A DNA stretch of 51,049 bases, taken from contig NZ_LDQA01000006.1 of assembly GCF_001475935.1 (NCBI RefSeq), positions 1 to 51,049 of the forward strand, in the 5' to 3' direction. A program made the translations under genes and the position numbers. The notes beneath the pieces were generated by a model. The model searched no databases. It saw only the letters and a program-made list of their open reading frames with translations, and was not told the DNA's origin. The stretch's first letter is position 1. Each line of letters starts with the position of its first letter. Shown piece after piece: positions 15,717-23,665 of the stretch. Source of the DNA: Aureimonas ureilytica (GTDB lineage Bacteria; Pseudomonadota; Alphaproteobacteria; Rhizobiales; Rhizobiaceae).

Positions 15717-16576
15717 TTGGAGTGCCTCCGATAGGTGGTGGTGGCTTCATGGCTGAAGAGCTGGGCGGCCGCGCCGGTGATGCGCTCCGAATGGCCGGCA
15801 TACATCCAGCCTCCCGCCGGAATCTGCTGGGCCATGCGGACCCAGAGCGCCTCGCGCAGCGGCTGGTCGAAATAGATCGCCACGTTGCGGAAGAAGACGA
15901 TGTCGAAACCGCCGCGCATCGGCCAGTCGTCGAGAAGGTTCAACTCCCGGAACGTGATCAACTCGCGCATCTGGGGCCGCACCACGGAATATCCGTCCGG
16001 GCCGGCCGGCAGGAAACCGCGCTCGCGATCGGCCTTGGGTAGCGCGGCCAGCGTCGCCTCGTCGTAGCGCCCCGCGCGCGCGGTGGCGAGCACGTTGCGA
16101 TCGATGTCGGTCGCCAGAATCTTCACGTCGCAGCGCGCGATCTCGGGCTCCACCGCCAGCAGCGAAAGGGCGATCGAATAGGTCTCGTGACCCATCGAGC
16201 AGCCCGCGCTCCAGATACGCACGCGCCGGCCCTTGGCCGCCTGGGCGAGGAGATCGGGCAGGACTTGGCGGCGCAGATGCTCGAAATGATGGGGTTCGCG
16301 CAGAAAGAACGTATAGTTGGTGGTCAGCGCCTCCACCATCTTCTTCAGTTCGACCGCGCCGCCCGCCGATTCCACGAGATCGCAATAGGCGGCAAAGGAT
16401 GAGATGCCGACATTGCGCAGACGCTTGATCAAGCGCGAATAGACGAGCGACGTCTTGGCATCGCCGAGATAGATGCCCGCTTCCTTGCGGATGATCTTGG
16501 CGACGCGGTCGAAATCCCTCGGGGAAAGGACCGGGTCGTCGCTGGCGACAGAGGCGAGAAGACGCGCGGCCTCCAT
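15713..16576 (-). CDS. cheR: Chemotaxis protein methyltransferase CheR (cluster I)
   Basis: A 287-residue CheR. The N-terminal helical domain includes KTSLVYSRLIKRL, and the SAM-binding domain shows WSAGCSMGHETYS, ILATDID and FFRNVAIYFD. It methylates receptor glutamates using S-adenosylmethionine. The usual Gly-Glu-Glu-Pro of the SAM loop is GHET here, a mild variation. The MCP at the operon head ends GWEEF, a CheR/CheB-tethering pentapeptide, so receptor docking is expected. It overlaps cheB and follows cheW by one base. Confidence 0.95.
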   Translation of the reverse strand: MEAARLLASVASDDPVLSPRDFDRVAKIIRKEAGIYLGDAKTSLVYSRLIKRLRNVGISSFAAYCDLVESAGGAVELKKMVEALTTNYTFFLREPHHFEHLRRQVLPDLLAQAAKGRRVRIWSAGCSMGHETYSIALSLLAVEPEIARCDVKILATDIDRNVLATARAGRYDEATLAALPKADRERGFLPAGPDGYSVVRPQMRELITFRELNLLDDWPMRGGFDIVFFRNVAIYFDQPLREALWVRMAQQIPAGGWMYAGHSERITGAAAQLFSHEATTTYRRHSK

Positions 16577-16577
16577 G

Positions 16578-17042
16578 TCAGTTCAGCCTGAGGCGCTCGG
16601 GCAGCATCCGCTCGGGAATGACGCGGGCGATCATGCGATCTTCCAGCGCGATCACCGAAGACACGAAGGCCTTGGCCGAGTCCTGCGCGAGGTCGGGCGC
16701 ACCCTGCATCAGCTCGGGCGAGACCGAGAGGATGTCCGACACGGCATCGACCAGGAGGCCGAAGGTCTGGTCCTCGGCCTGAACGACGATGATGACGTGG
16801 CGCGGCGTCGGCTCGTCCACATGCAGGCCGAGCCGGGCCGCCAGATTGACCACGGGCAGCACCGTGCCGCGCAGGTTGATGACGCCCATGATGTAATGGG
16901 GGGCGTGGGGGAGGGTGGTGGCTGGCGTCCAGCCCCGGATTTCGCGCACCGCCTTGATGTCGACGCAGAATTCCTGAGGACCGACGCGGAAGGCCACCAT
17001 CTCGACGCCGTAGCCGATGGATTTGCGGGCCGTGTTCGACAT
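16578..17042 (-). CDS. cheW: Chemotaxis adaptor CheW (cluster I)
   Basis: A 154-residue single CheW domain: [18 protein letters not shown] near the start, [19 protein letters not shown] in the middle and [11 protein letters not shown] toward the end. It couples receptors to CheA. It sits six bases after cheA and one base before cheR, inside the cluster I operon. Confidence 0.95.
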   Translation of the reverse strand: MSNTARKSIGYGVEMVAFRVGPQEFCVDIKAVREIRGWTPATTLPHAPHYIMGVINLRGTVLPVVNLAARLGLHVDEPTPRHVIIVVQAEDQTFGLLVDAVSDILSVSPELMQGAPDLAQDSAKAFVSSVIALEDRMIARVIPERMLPERLRLN

Positions 17043-17048
17043 GAATGC

Positions 17049-19295
17049 TTACTCCGCCGCGACGTTGTCGATACCGAAGATGAAATTGTCGAGCGTCCGG
17101 TCACCCGCGATGGCATCGACATCGACGATCAGCGCCACGCGCCCCTCGCCGGAGATCGTCGCGGCCGAGATACCCGGCACGGGACGGTAGTTCTTTTCCA
17201 GGCTCTTGATCACGACCTGCCGCTGGCCCCGGATGTCGTCCACCAGGAGCGCCACGCGCCGGTTGTTGTCGCAATCCACCAGGATGGCGACGGAGGTCAG
17301 CGGATCCACCGGCTCCGTGCGGTAGCCGAGCGCAACGCCCACATCGATCAGGGGGACGATCTGGTCACGCACGTGAACCGCGCGGCCCTGGCCGACCAGT
17401 TGCAGGTCTTCCGGCTGGGGCCGGAAGGTGAAGACGATGGCGCTCAGCGGCACCACCAGCGTTTCGTCCTCCACCCGCACGATCATGCCGTCGAGCACGG
17501 CCAGCGTCAGCGGCAGGCTCATGGTGAAGGAGGAGCCGAGGCCGGGGCGCGAGGAGATGGACAAGCGTCCGCCCAGCGCCTCGATCGAGGATTTCACGAC
17601 GTCCATGCCGACGCCGCGGCCGGAAATCGCCGAAACGGTGGTGGCCGTCGAGAAGCCCGGCAGCATGACGAGCTGGTCCGTTTCCTCGTCCGACAGAACC
17701 GCGTCGGCCGGGATGAGGCCCTTGTCGATCGCGATCTGGCGCACCTTGGGGCGGTTGATGCCGCCGCCATTGTCTGAGATCTCGATGATGATGCGGCCCG
17801 AGCGATGGGCGGCCGAGAGCGTCACCGTGCCTTCGGCCGGCTTGCCCTTGGCCACGCGATCCTCGGGCTTTTCCAAGCCATGGTCGATCGCGTTGCGGAT
17901 CATGTGCGTCAGCGGGTCTGACAGGCGTTCCACCACGGTCTTGTCGACCTCGGTGTTCTCGCCATAAGTGATGAAGTTGACCTTCTTGCCCGTGGCGGAG
18001 GCGGTTTCGCGCACGAGGCGCGGCATCCGCTGGAAGACCGACTTCACCGGCTGGGCGCGCACGGCCATCACGCTGTCCTGCAGCGTGCGGGTCAGGCGAT
18101 CCAACTCCTCGATCGAGCTGACGACCTCGGAGCCGGTGGGAAGCCCGGCTTCCTCGACCTTCTGGGCCAGCATGGTCTGAGTGGTGACGAGTTCGCCCAC
18201 GAGATCGATCAGCTTGTCGACCCGGTGCAATTCGACGCGAATGACGACGGCGGGCGCTTCGGCCTCGCCCTTGTTGCCGGCCTTGTCCTTTTCCTCCTTG
18301 CCCTCGGCTTTCGCGGGCTCAGAGGCTTCGGGGGCCGGCTTCAGAGAGGGGAGGGGGGAGCCCTCCGCCTGACCGGTGGTCTCGCCCTCGGCCGGCTCGG
18401 TCGAAATCTCGCTCTGGAGGCGCGCCAGGAGATCGGCGACCGACAGGCCGCCCGCATCGTCATCGCCCATCGCCGAAAAATCAGGCATCGCGCCGCCGCG
18501 CGCCTTGATCTCGAGATCGCAGTCCCATTCGGCGAATTCGAAGATTTCGCGAACCTTCGCCTCGCTGGCATTCTCGCCGTCGAGTTCGATCTCGAAGGCG
18601 AGATAGGCGCCCTCGGGGTCGATCGTGTCGAGCATCGGCACGTCGGATGTGTCGCAGCGCACCACGGCCTCGCCCAGCGCCGCGACTTCGCGCAGGAGCA
18701 CGGCCGCCTCGTTGGCCTTGGCGTAGAGATCCTTGCGCGGGCGGAAGGAGATTCGAACCGCCGGGCCGCCTTCGTCGGCGTCCAGGGCCGGCGCGTCGCC
18801 AAAGCCCATCGCGCTCCAGTCCATCGCCACGGGCGTGAACTCAAAATCCGCCAAGCTCAGGCCGCCATCCTCGTCCGCGCCGTCCTCGGCCGCCGAATGG
18901 CCGCCCTTGGGGCCGCCGATCAGCGTTTCGAGTTCGACGATCAGCTCCTTGGAGCGCTCCTGGTCGCCATCGCCGCCGTCGCGGCCGGCGGCCACGAGGT
19001 CGCGCAGATGGTCGGCCGAGCGGAGCATGACCGGCATGACCGTGTCGTCGGCCGCCAGACGGTGCGAGCGGACCTCGTCGAGAACGGTTTCGAACGTGTG
19101 GGCGAACTTGACCAGCTTGTGCAGGTCGAACGCGCCCGCGCCGCCCTTGATCGAGTGCACCGCGCGGAAGACGCGGTTCACCGTGTCGTCGTCGGTCTCG
19201 CCGCCTTCCATGGCGGTGAGGCCGTCTTCCAGCTCCTGAAGCTGGTCGTCGCATTCCTGAAAGAAGACGACTCTGATTTCGTCGAGTGCGCTCAT
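17049..19295 (-). CDS. cheA: Chemotaxis histidine kinase CheA (cluster I)
   Basis: A 748-residue CheA. The HPt domain has the phospho-His47 in AVHSIKGGAGAF, then a P2-like CheY-binding region (about 180-275) and an acidic/Lys-rich linker. The dimerisation helix pair begins VDKLIDLVGELV. The ATP-binding domain has HMIRNAIDHGLE (N box), ISDNGGG and GRGVGMDVV. A C-terminal CheW-like domain contains GQGRAVHVRDQIVPLIDV. It autophosphorylates in response to receptors and passes phosphate to CheY and CheB proteins encoded around it. All catalytic motifs are intact and length is normal for the alphaproteobacterial flagellar cluster. Confidence 0.97.
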   Translation of the reverse strand: MSALDEIRVVFFQECDDQLQELEDGLTAMEGGETDDDTVNRVFRAVHSIKGGAGAFDLHKLVKFAHTFETVLDEVRSHRLAADDTVMPVMLRSADHLRDLVAAGRDGGDGDQERSKELIVELETLIGGPKGGHSAAEDGADEDGGLSLADFEFTPVAMDWSAMGFGDAPALDADEGGPAVRISFRPRKDLYAKANEAAVLLREVAALGEAVVRCDTSDVPMLDTIDPEGAYLAFEIELDGENASEAKVREIFEFAEWDCDLEIKARGGAMPDFSAMGDDDAGGLSVADLLARLQSEISTEPAEGETTGQAEGSPLPSLKPAPEASEPAKAEGKEEKDKAGNKGEAEAPAVVIRVELHRVDKLIDLVGELVTTQTMLAQKVEEAGLPTGSEVVSSIEELDRLTRTLQDSVMAVRAQPVKSVFQRMPRLVRETASATGKKVNFITYGENTEVDKTVVERLSDPLTHMIRNAIDHGLEKPEDRVAKGKPAEGTVTLSAAHRSGRIIIEISDNGGGINRPKVRQIAIDKGLIPADAVLSDEETDQLVMLPGFSTATTVSAISGRGVGMDVVKSSIEALGGRLSISSRPGLGSSFTMSLPLTLAVLDGMIVRVEDETLVVPLSAIVFTFRPQPEDLQLVGQGRAVHVRDQIVPLIDVGVALGYRTEPVDPLTSVAILVDCDNNRRVALLVDDIRGQRQVVIKSLEKNYRPVPGISAATISGEGRVALIVDVDAIAGDRTLDNFIFGIDNVAAE

Positions 19296-19308
19296 GGGCG
19301 GATGGTCC

Positions 19309-19677
19309 TCAGGCGACGACGCGGTTGATGGCGGCGATCAGCCGGGCGGGATCGAACGGCTTGACGATCCAGCCCGTGGCGCCGGCGTTGCGGGCGCGGT
19401 CCTTCTTGGCTGTGTCGCTTTCCGTGGTGAGGACGATGATCGGGATCGCCCGTTTGGTGGCATCGACGCGCACGGCCTCGATGAATTCCAGCCCGTTCAT
19501 CCGGGGCATGTTGATGTCGGTGATGATGGCGTCGGGCTCGCTTGCGCCCAGCACCTCCAGCCCGTGCAGCCCGTCCTCGGCCTGGATGACGGTGAAGCCG
19601 GCCGGCTCCAGGGCCGAGCGCAGCAGCTCGCGCATGGTGCGCGAGTCGTCGATGGTCAGGATGGTCTTGCCCATCAC
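19309..19677 (-). CDS. cheY1: CheY-type response regulator next to cheA (cluster I)
   Basis: A 122-residue receiver with LTIDDSRT, phospho-acceptor in ITDINMP, LTTESD and VKPFD, all functional positions present. By synteny with Sinorhizobium this is CheY1, a phosphate sink that drains CheA-phosphate rather than driving the motor. The neighbouring STAS-domain gene overlaps its start by four bases, matching cheS-cheY1 in that organism. The CheY of cluster II is similar through the TTESD and GATGWIVKPFD parts, so the two may be paralogues from one duplication. Confidence 0.92.
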   Translation of the reverse strand: MMGKTILTIDDSRTMRELLRSALEPAGFTVIQAEDGLHGLEVLGASEPDAIITDINMPRMNGLEFIEAVRVDATKRAIPIIVLTTESDTAKKDRARNAGATGWIVKPFDPARLIAAINRVVA

Positions 19678-20504
19678 GCGGCCTCCCTTTCAAACAACTC
19701 GTCGCAGCTAAGGCCCATGAGGGCGAGATCGCGCTGGAATGCCTCGGAACTGTCCGACAGGCGAATGGGAACGCCGTCCGCGCCCCAGGTGCGCCCGGCC
19801 GAGATCAGGAGCTGGAGACACTGGCCGCCCAGGCGCTTCACGGCGCTGGCGTCGAGAGCCAGCGGCGCGCCGCGATGGGCGAGAAGCGTGCCGTGCAGGC
19901 CGCTCGCCGCCGTGACGTCGAGCACCGCCGGCAGGGCGCAGACGACCTCGCCTTCCACCGGCGCGCTCGCCTCGGCCATCATGGCCAGGACGAAGTCGGG
20001 CAGCGCATCTCCGGCCGTGGCCGGCTCGTCGCCGGCTTCGGGTTCGTCGCCGGTCTCCGGCTCGGCGTCCTCGGCGCTTGCGGCGCTGGCCGCCAGCGTC
20101 TCGTCGGCCGTCTCGTCGTCGCTCCCGCTGTCTTCGGCCATATCAGCCATGGCGAGCGGCTCGATCTCGGCAGCGGCGTTCGGCTCGTCTTCGAGGGCTT
20201 CGGTCTCGCCGAGTTCCAGGGTCGCGGGCTCGAGCGACACGATCTCGCTTTCGCTCTCGACCGCTTCAATCTCGTCCGCTTCGCTCTCGTTCGCCGCATT
20301 CTCGGCGGACTCAGCGCTCGGCTCGGCCATCTCGGGCGGGGCGAGGTCGGCGGGCTCAGGCTCGCCTGTCTCGTCCGTGTCGGCCATCGCCGCTTCGCTC
20401 GCCGCCATCATGGCGAGGATTTCAGGCGGCAGGGCGACCACGAGTTCGTCCTGGGGAGCCGGCGCGGCGGGCTTCGGTCCGGTGTTCGTCTGGTTCGAAC
20501 CCAT
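19674..20504 (-). CDS. STAS-domain protein in the cheS position, with long acidic N-terminal region
   Basis: A 276-residue protein between mcp and cheY1, where S. meliloti has the short STAS protein CheS, which aids CheA-dependent drain of CheY1. Only the last 95 or so residues look like a STAS domain (ALPAVLDVTAASGLHGTLL, LALDASAVKRLGG, LQLLISAGRTW). The rest is mostly Glu/Ala/Asp low complexity. Two related hydrophobic motifs flank the acidic stretch: LPPEILAMMAASEA near residue 27 and LPDFVLAMMAEASA near 172. The ATG at 20504 overlaps the mcp stop (TGATG) and follows GGGAGGA. The usual Ser/Thr acceptor of regulatory STAS domains is not visible. Confidence 0.75.
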   Translation of the reverse strand: MGSNQTNTGPKPAAPAPQDELVVALPPEILAMMAASEAAMADTDETGEPEPADLAPPEMAEPSAESAENAANESEADEIEAVESESEIVSLEPATLELGETEALEDEPNAAAEIEPLAMADMAEDSGSDDETADETLAASAASAEDAEPETGDEPEAGDEPATAGDALPDFVLAMMAEASAPVEGEVVCALPAVLDVTAASGLHGTLLAHRGAPLALDASAVKRLGGQCLQLLISAGRTWGADGVPIRLSDSSEAFQRDLALMGLSCDELFEREAA

Positions 20505-22495
20505 CAAAATTCCTCCCAACCCATATCTTCGGCCGCAGCTGCGGCGGCGGGCGCTGCGGCGGCTGCCGAGGCGGCCATGGCGACAAGCGCGGGCTTGGCC
20601 ACCGGCGCGGCTTCAACCGGGCGCGACGCGGGCGCGGCGTGCGCCTTCGGCGCGGTCTTCATGGCGGCGGAGAGCGAGCGAAGCTGGGCGACCGCGCCAT
20701 TGGTTCCATCGACGCGGAACGAGGACACGAGGCGGCCGAGCTCTTCGGTCTCGCTGCGCAGCGACAACGTGGCGGCGGTGGTTTCCTCCACCATCGCGGC
20801 GTTCTGCTGCGTTACGCGGTCCATCTTGTTCACGGCGTCGTTGACGTCGGCGATGCCGATCGACTGTTCGCGCGCCGAGCCGGCGATCTCCTGCACCAGC
20901 GCGTCGATCTGCGTGACCTGCGCGGCGATGCGGGTGAGCACCTCGCCCGAGCGGTTGACGAGATCCACGCCGTTGCCGACATGGCCGGACGAGGCGCTGA
21001 TCAGCGTCTTGATTTCCTTGGCCGCTTCCGACGAGCGCTGGGCGAGCGCGCGCACTTCGAGCGCCACCACCGCAAAGCCACGGCCGGCGTCGCCCGCGCG
21101 GGCCGCCTCGACGCCGGCGTTCAGCGCCAGAAGGTTGGTCTGGAAGGCGATCTCGTCGATCACGCCGATGATGCGGGCGATCTGCTGCGAGGACTTCTGG
21201 ATGGAGTTCATCGCCTCCACCGCCTCGCGCATGACCTCGCCCGAGCGCTCCGTATCCTGGCGGGCGACCGCCACGGAGGAGGCCACGGAGGCGGCGTTTT
21301 CGGCCGCGTGCTTCACGGTCGCGGTGATCTCGTCCAGCGCCGAAGCCGTCTTGTCGAGGCTGGCGGCCTGCTGCTCGGTGCGGCGCGACAGATCGTCGGC
21401 CGCATGGCCGATCTCGCTCGTGCCGTTGGAGATGGAGGAGACGGACTGCGTGACGCGGCCCACCATGTCGTGCAGGTGGTTGACGGCGGCGTTGAACTCG
21501 TCGCGCAGCTTGGTGTAGCGCGAGGGGAACTCGCCTTCGATGCGGCAGGTGAGGTCGCCGGCCGACAGGCGCGTCAGAGCGTCCTGCAAGGTGCCGGTCA
21601 CGAGGGTCTGTTCATCGACGATGCGCTGGCGCTCGGCCGTCGCTTCCGAGGCCTTGGCCTCGGCCTCCGCGCGCACCGAGCCGATCTGGGTTTCGAGCGT
21701 TGCGGCCTTCTGGCGGACGCCGCGCAGCGTTTCGCCGAGCTGGGCGATCGTGCCGATCTCGTCGCCGCGCGAGGCCGCGCCGATCACCACATCCGTTTCG
21801 CCATCGGCGAGGCGCTTCATCTCGTCGGCCGTGCGGCGCAGCGGCGAGGCGACGCCACGCATGAGGAGCCCGCAGGACAGCGCGGCAAACGCGAGCGGCA
21901 GGCCGAGCGCGAAGGGGAAGGTGAGGCCGTAGGTGGCGCGCGCTTCCTCGCGGCGCGTTCCGGCGGCGCTCAGCGCCGCATCGTCGCCGTCGCTCAGCGT
22001 GCGGGCGAGGGCGATCATCGGGGCGGCGTCGGGCGCGGTCTGCACGGCCGGCAAGGCCAGCTCCGCGCGCGTCTTGGGCGAAACCGCAGCCGGGGCCGGA
22101 GCCGCAGACAGGGCGTGTTCCACATCAGCGCGGAAGTCGGCGTCGAGCGTCTTCAGGCGTTCCAGACGGGCCGCGTCGGTCGCGCTTTCGAATCGGCCCT
22201 GAAGCGCGCCGACCGCGCTGCCGAGCTCGACACCCGCGCTCTTGAAAGCGCTGGCTGCTTCGCTGCCGGGCTGCTGGAGAAGCGTGAGCGCGGCGGTGCT
22301 GCGCGCCAGAACGGCGCGTTCCAGAGCGTCGGTGGCGCGGGCACGGTCCAGCAGAGCGTCGTAGGCGGCATTTGCGGCCTGCGAGTCCTTCACGCTCTGA
22401 TGAATGGCCGCGCCGCCCATGCCGAAGCCCGCCGTCGTCACAGCGAAGGCAAGAAGGAGCTTGCGCGAGGTGGGGAAGTTCTTGAACGCGAGCAT
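20504..22495 (-). CDS. mcp: Methyl-accepting chemotaxis protein heading cluster I
   Basis: A 663-residue receptor. Transmembrane segments lie at about 13-32 and 199-218, leaving a mid-sized, Ala-rich periplasmic region. A HAMP domain follows (SPLRRTADEMKRLADGE), then a second HAMP-like segment (ALTRLSAGDLTCRI). The signalling hairpin has LLALNAGVEAARAG and RGFAVVALEVRALAQRS. The C-terminus is an Ala/Pro tether ending GWEEF, a CheR/CheB docking pentapeptide. The ligand cannot be inferred. It is the first gene of the flagellar-type chemotaxis operon, like the orf1/mcpE gene of rhizobia. Confidence 0.95.
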   Translation of the reverse strand: MLAFKNFPTSRKLLLAFAVTTAGFGMGGAAIHQSVKDSQAANAAYDALLDRARATDALERAVLARSTAALTLLQQPGSEAASAFKSAGVELGSAVGALQGRFESATDAARLERLKTLDADFRADVEHALSAAPAPAAVSPKTRAELALPAVQTAPDAAPMIALARTLSDGDDAALSAAGTRREEARATYGLTFPFALGLPLAFAALSCGLLMRGVASPLRRTADEMKRLADGETDVVIGAASRGDEIGTIAQLGETLRGVRQKAATLETQIGSVRAEAEAKASEATAERQRIVDEQTLVTGTLQDALTRLSAGDLTCRIEGEFPSRYTKLRDEFNAAVNHLHDMVGRVTQSVSSISNGTSEIGHAADDLSRRTEQQAASLDKTASALDEITATVKHAAENAASVASSVAVARQDTERSGEVMREAVEAMNSIQKSSQQIARIIGVIDEIAFQTNLLALNAGVEAARAGDAGRGFAVVALEVRALAQRSSEAAKEIKTLISASSGHVGNGVDLVNRSGEVLTRIAAQVTQIDALVQEIAGSAREQSIGIADVNDAVNKMDRVTQQNAAMVEETTAATLSLRSETEELGRLVSSFRVDGTNGAVAQLRSLSAAMKTAPKAHAAPASRPVEAAPVAKPALVAMAASAAAAAPAAAAAAEDMGWEEF

Positions 22496-22960
22496 GACGT
22501 CTCCGGAGCAGGCGCGTGCGGCGACCGCGATTGGCGAAACGGGCTGAACGAACGGAGCGGTGCTGAACCTGGCATCGGCGACCCGTCACCTGGGAAAGGT
22601 GGAGGAGGCCGAGCGTCCGGGCGCCGGCCGGTTCGCCGATCGCATCCAGCACGGACCGATCGTCTTCGCTCAATTTGTAACGAGTGAAACGATAAGATTG
22701 TGTTGAGTAGCAAATGGATATCGAAGCAAGCATTTATTAATATTGATGCATCGGTAACCTCCGACACCCTCCCTTGGTCTGCGATGGGAAGGTTTGGTTG
22801 CGGTGCTCTCTAGAGTCTCCTTGTCATGAAGGCTTCGAGTGCGGGTGAAAAATGCTTTGTTCACCTTGTGGACTCAGTTGTCAGGCTGGCCGATGGATTT
22901 AACGGCTGCGAAATCTGTTTCAGACATTTTGTTCTTGTCCGAAAGCGAGGTCGTGTCGCG
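22496..22960. other. Divergent control region between the two chemotaxis clusters
   Basis: 465 bases separate the mcp start (minus) from the STAS start (plus). The core around 22670-22760 is AT-rich and includes TTTATTAATATTGATGCATC, a likely place for promoters in both directions. No gene is convincing; the open frame beginning at 22826 is only the upstream extension of the STAS gene. I cannot assign specific -35/-10 boxes with confidence. Confidence 0.5.
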
Positions 22961-23239
22961 ATGTCTTCTTCAGAAAATGCCTTCGCCCTGTCAGGCTCTT
23001 GCGAGTTGTCTCGTCTTGGCGAGTTGCAAGGAGAGCTTCTCGATTTCGCCCGTCGCCATCCCGAAGGTCCGGTTCATCTCGACCTGACGGCGGTGGATCG
23101 GGGGGACGTGGGCTTGGTTCAGTTCCTTGTGAGCTTCCAGGCTTCGATGTCCGCCAAGGGGCGCAGCCTGACGCTCGCCCTCTCCGACTCGGTCGAGCAG
23201 CTGTTTCAGCGCGCCGGGGTCGTCGTGCCGGGCCGTTGA
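22961..23239 (+). CDS. STAS-domain protein, first gene of chemosensory cluster II
   Basis: A 92-residue stand-alone STAS domain: FALSGSCELSRLGEL, HLDLTAVDRGDVGLVQFLVS and LTLALSDSVEQLFQRAGV follow the beta-alpha order of anti-sigma-antagonist/CheS-like proteins. The position usually holding a phosphorylatable Ser or Thr (after the conserved Asp and before Gly-Leu) is Val here (DVGLV), so regulation by phosphorylation is unlikely. The start at 22961 is chosen because the domain begins directly after it. It precedes a CheY, as does the STAS gene of cluster I, so the two clusters share this pairing. Confidence 0.82.
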   Translation: MSSSENAFALSGSCELSRLGELQGELLDFARRHPEGPVHLDLTAVDRGDVGLVQFLVSFQASMSAKGRSLTLALSDSVEQLFQRAGVVVPGR

Positions 23240-23296
23240 GCCGGCATTCTCCTTTCCTCCCGAACGTTCAATCCCGTACCCAGAAAGGTGCAGTCC

Positions 23297-23665
23297 GTGA
23301 CCAAGTCCGTCCTTTGCGTCGATGACTCCGCCAGTATCCGTCAGATGGTGTCCTTCACCCTCGAAAGTGCAGGCTACGCGCCCGACACGGCCGTGGATGG
23401 CGCCGACGCGCTGACGAAGCTGGACCAGAACAAGTATCAGCTCATCATCACCGACCTGAACATGCCCAATCTCGATGGGATCGGCATGATCAAGAAGGTG
23501 CGCGAAATGCCCCAGCACGCCGGCGTTCCGATCGTGATGCTCACGACCGAATCCGACGAGGGCAAGAAGCAGGAAGGCAAAGCGGCCGGCGCCACCGGCT
23601 GGATCGTCAAGCCGTTCGACCAGACGAAGCTCGTCGCCGTCGTCAACAAGCTGATCGGAGCCTGA
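23297..23665 (+). CDS. cheY: CheY-type response regulator (cluster II)
   Basis: A 122-residue receiver domain with VLCVDDSAS, acceptor in ITDLNMP, LTTESDEG and VKPFD; fully competent by sequence. The GTG at 23297 is preferred because AGAAAGG lies at the right distance; another GTG nine bases upstream overlaps that ribosome site. Its stop shares bases with the cheA start (TGATG). Partners are presumably the CheA directly downstream and the STAS protein upstream. The motor is not its obvious target, since cluster I has its own motor-type CheY. Confidence 0.9.
   Translation: MTKSVLCVDDSASIRQMVSFTLESAGYAPDTAVDGADALTKLDQNKYQLIITDLNMPNLDGIGMIKKVREMPQHAGVPIVMLTTESDEGKKQEGKAAGATGWIVKPFDQTKLVAVVNKLIGA

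Noticed and set aside
20078-22687. Very long open frame on the plus strand opposite mcp
   Set aside because: It is antisense to a clear MCP and STAS gene, Arg/Gly/His-rich, and arises from the GC-biased third positions of the real genes.
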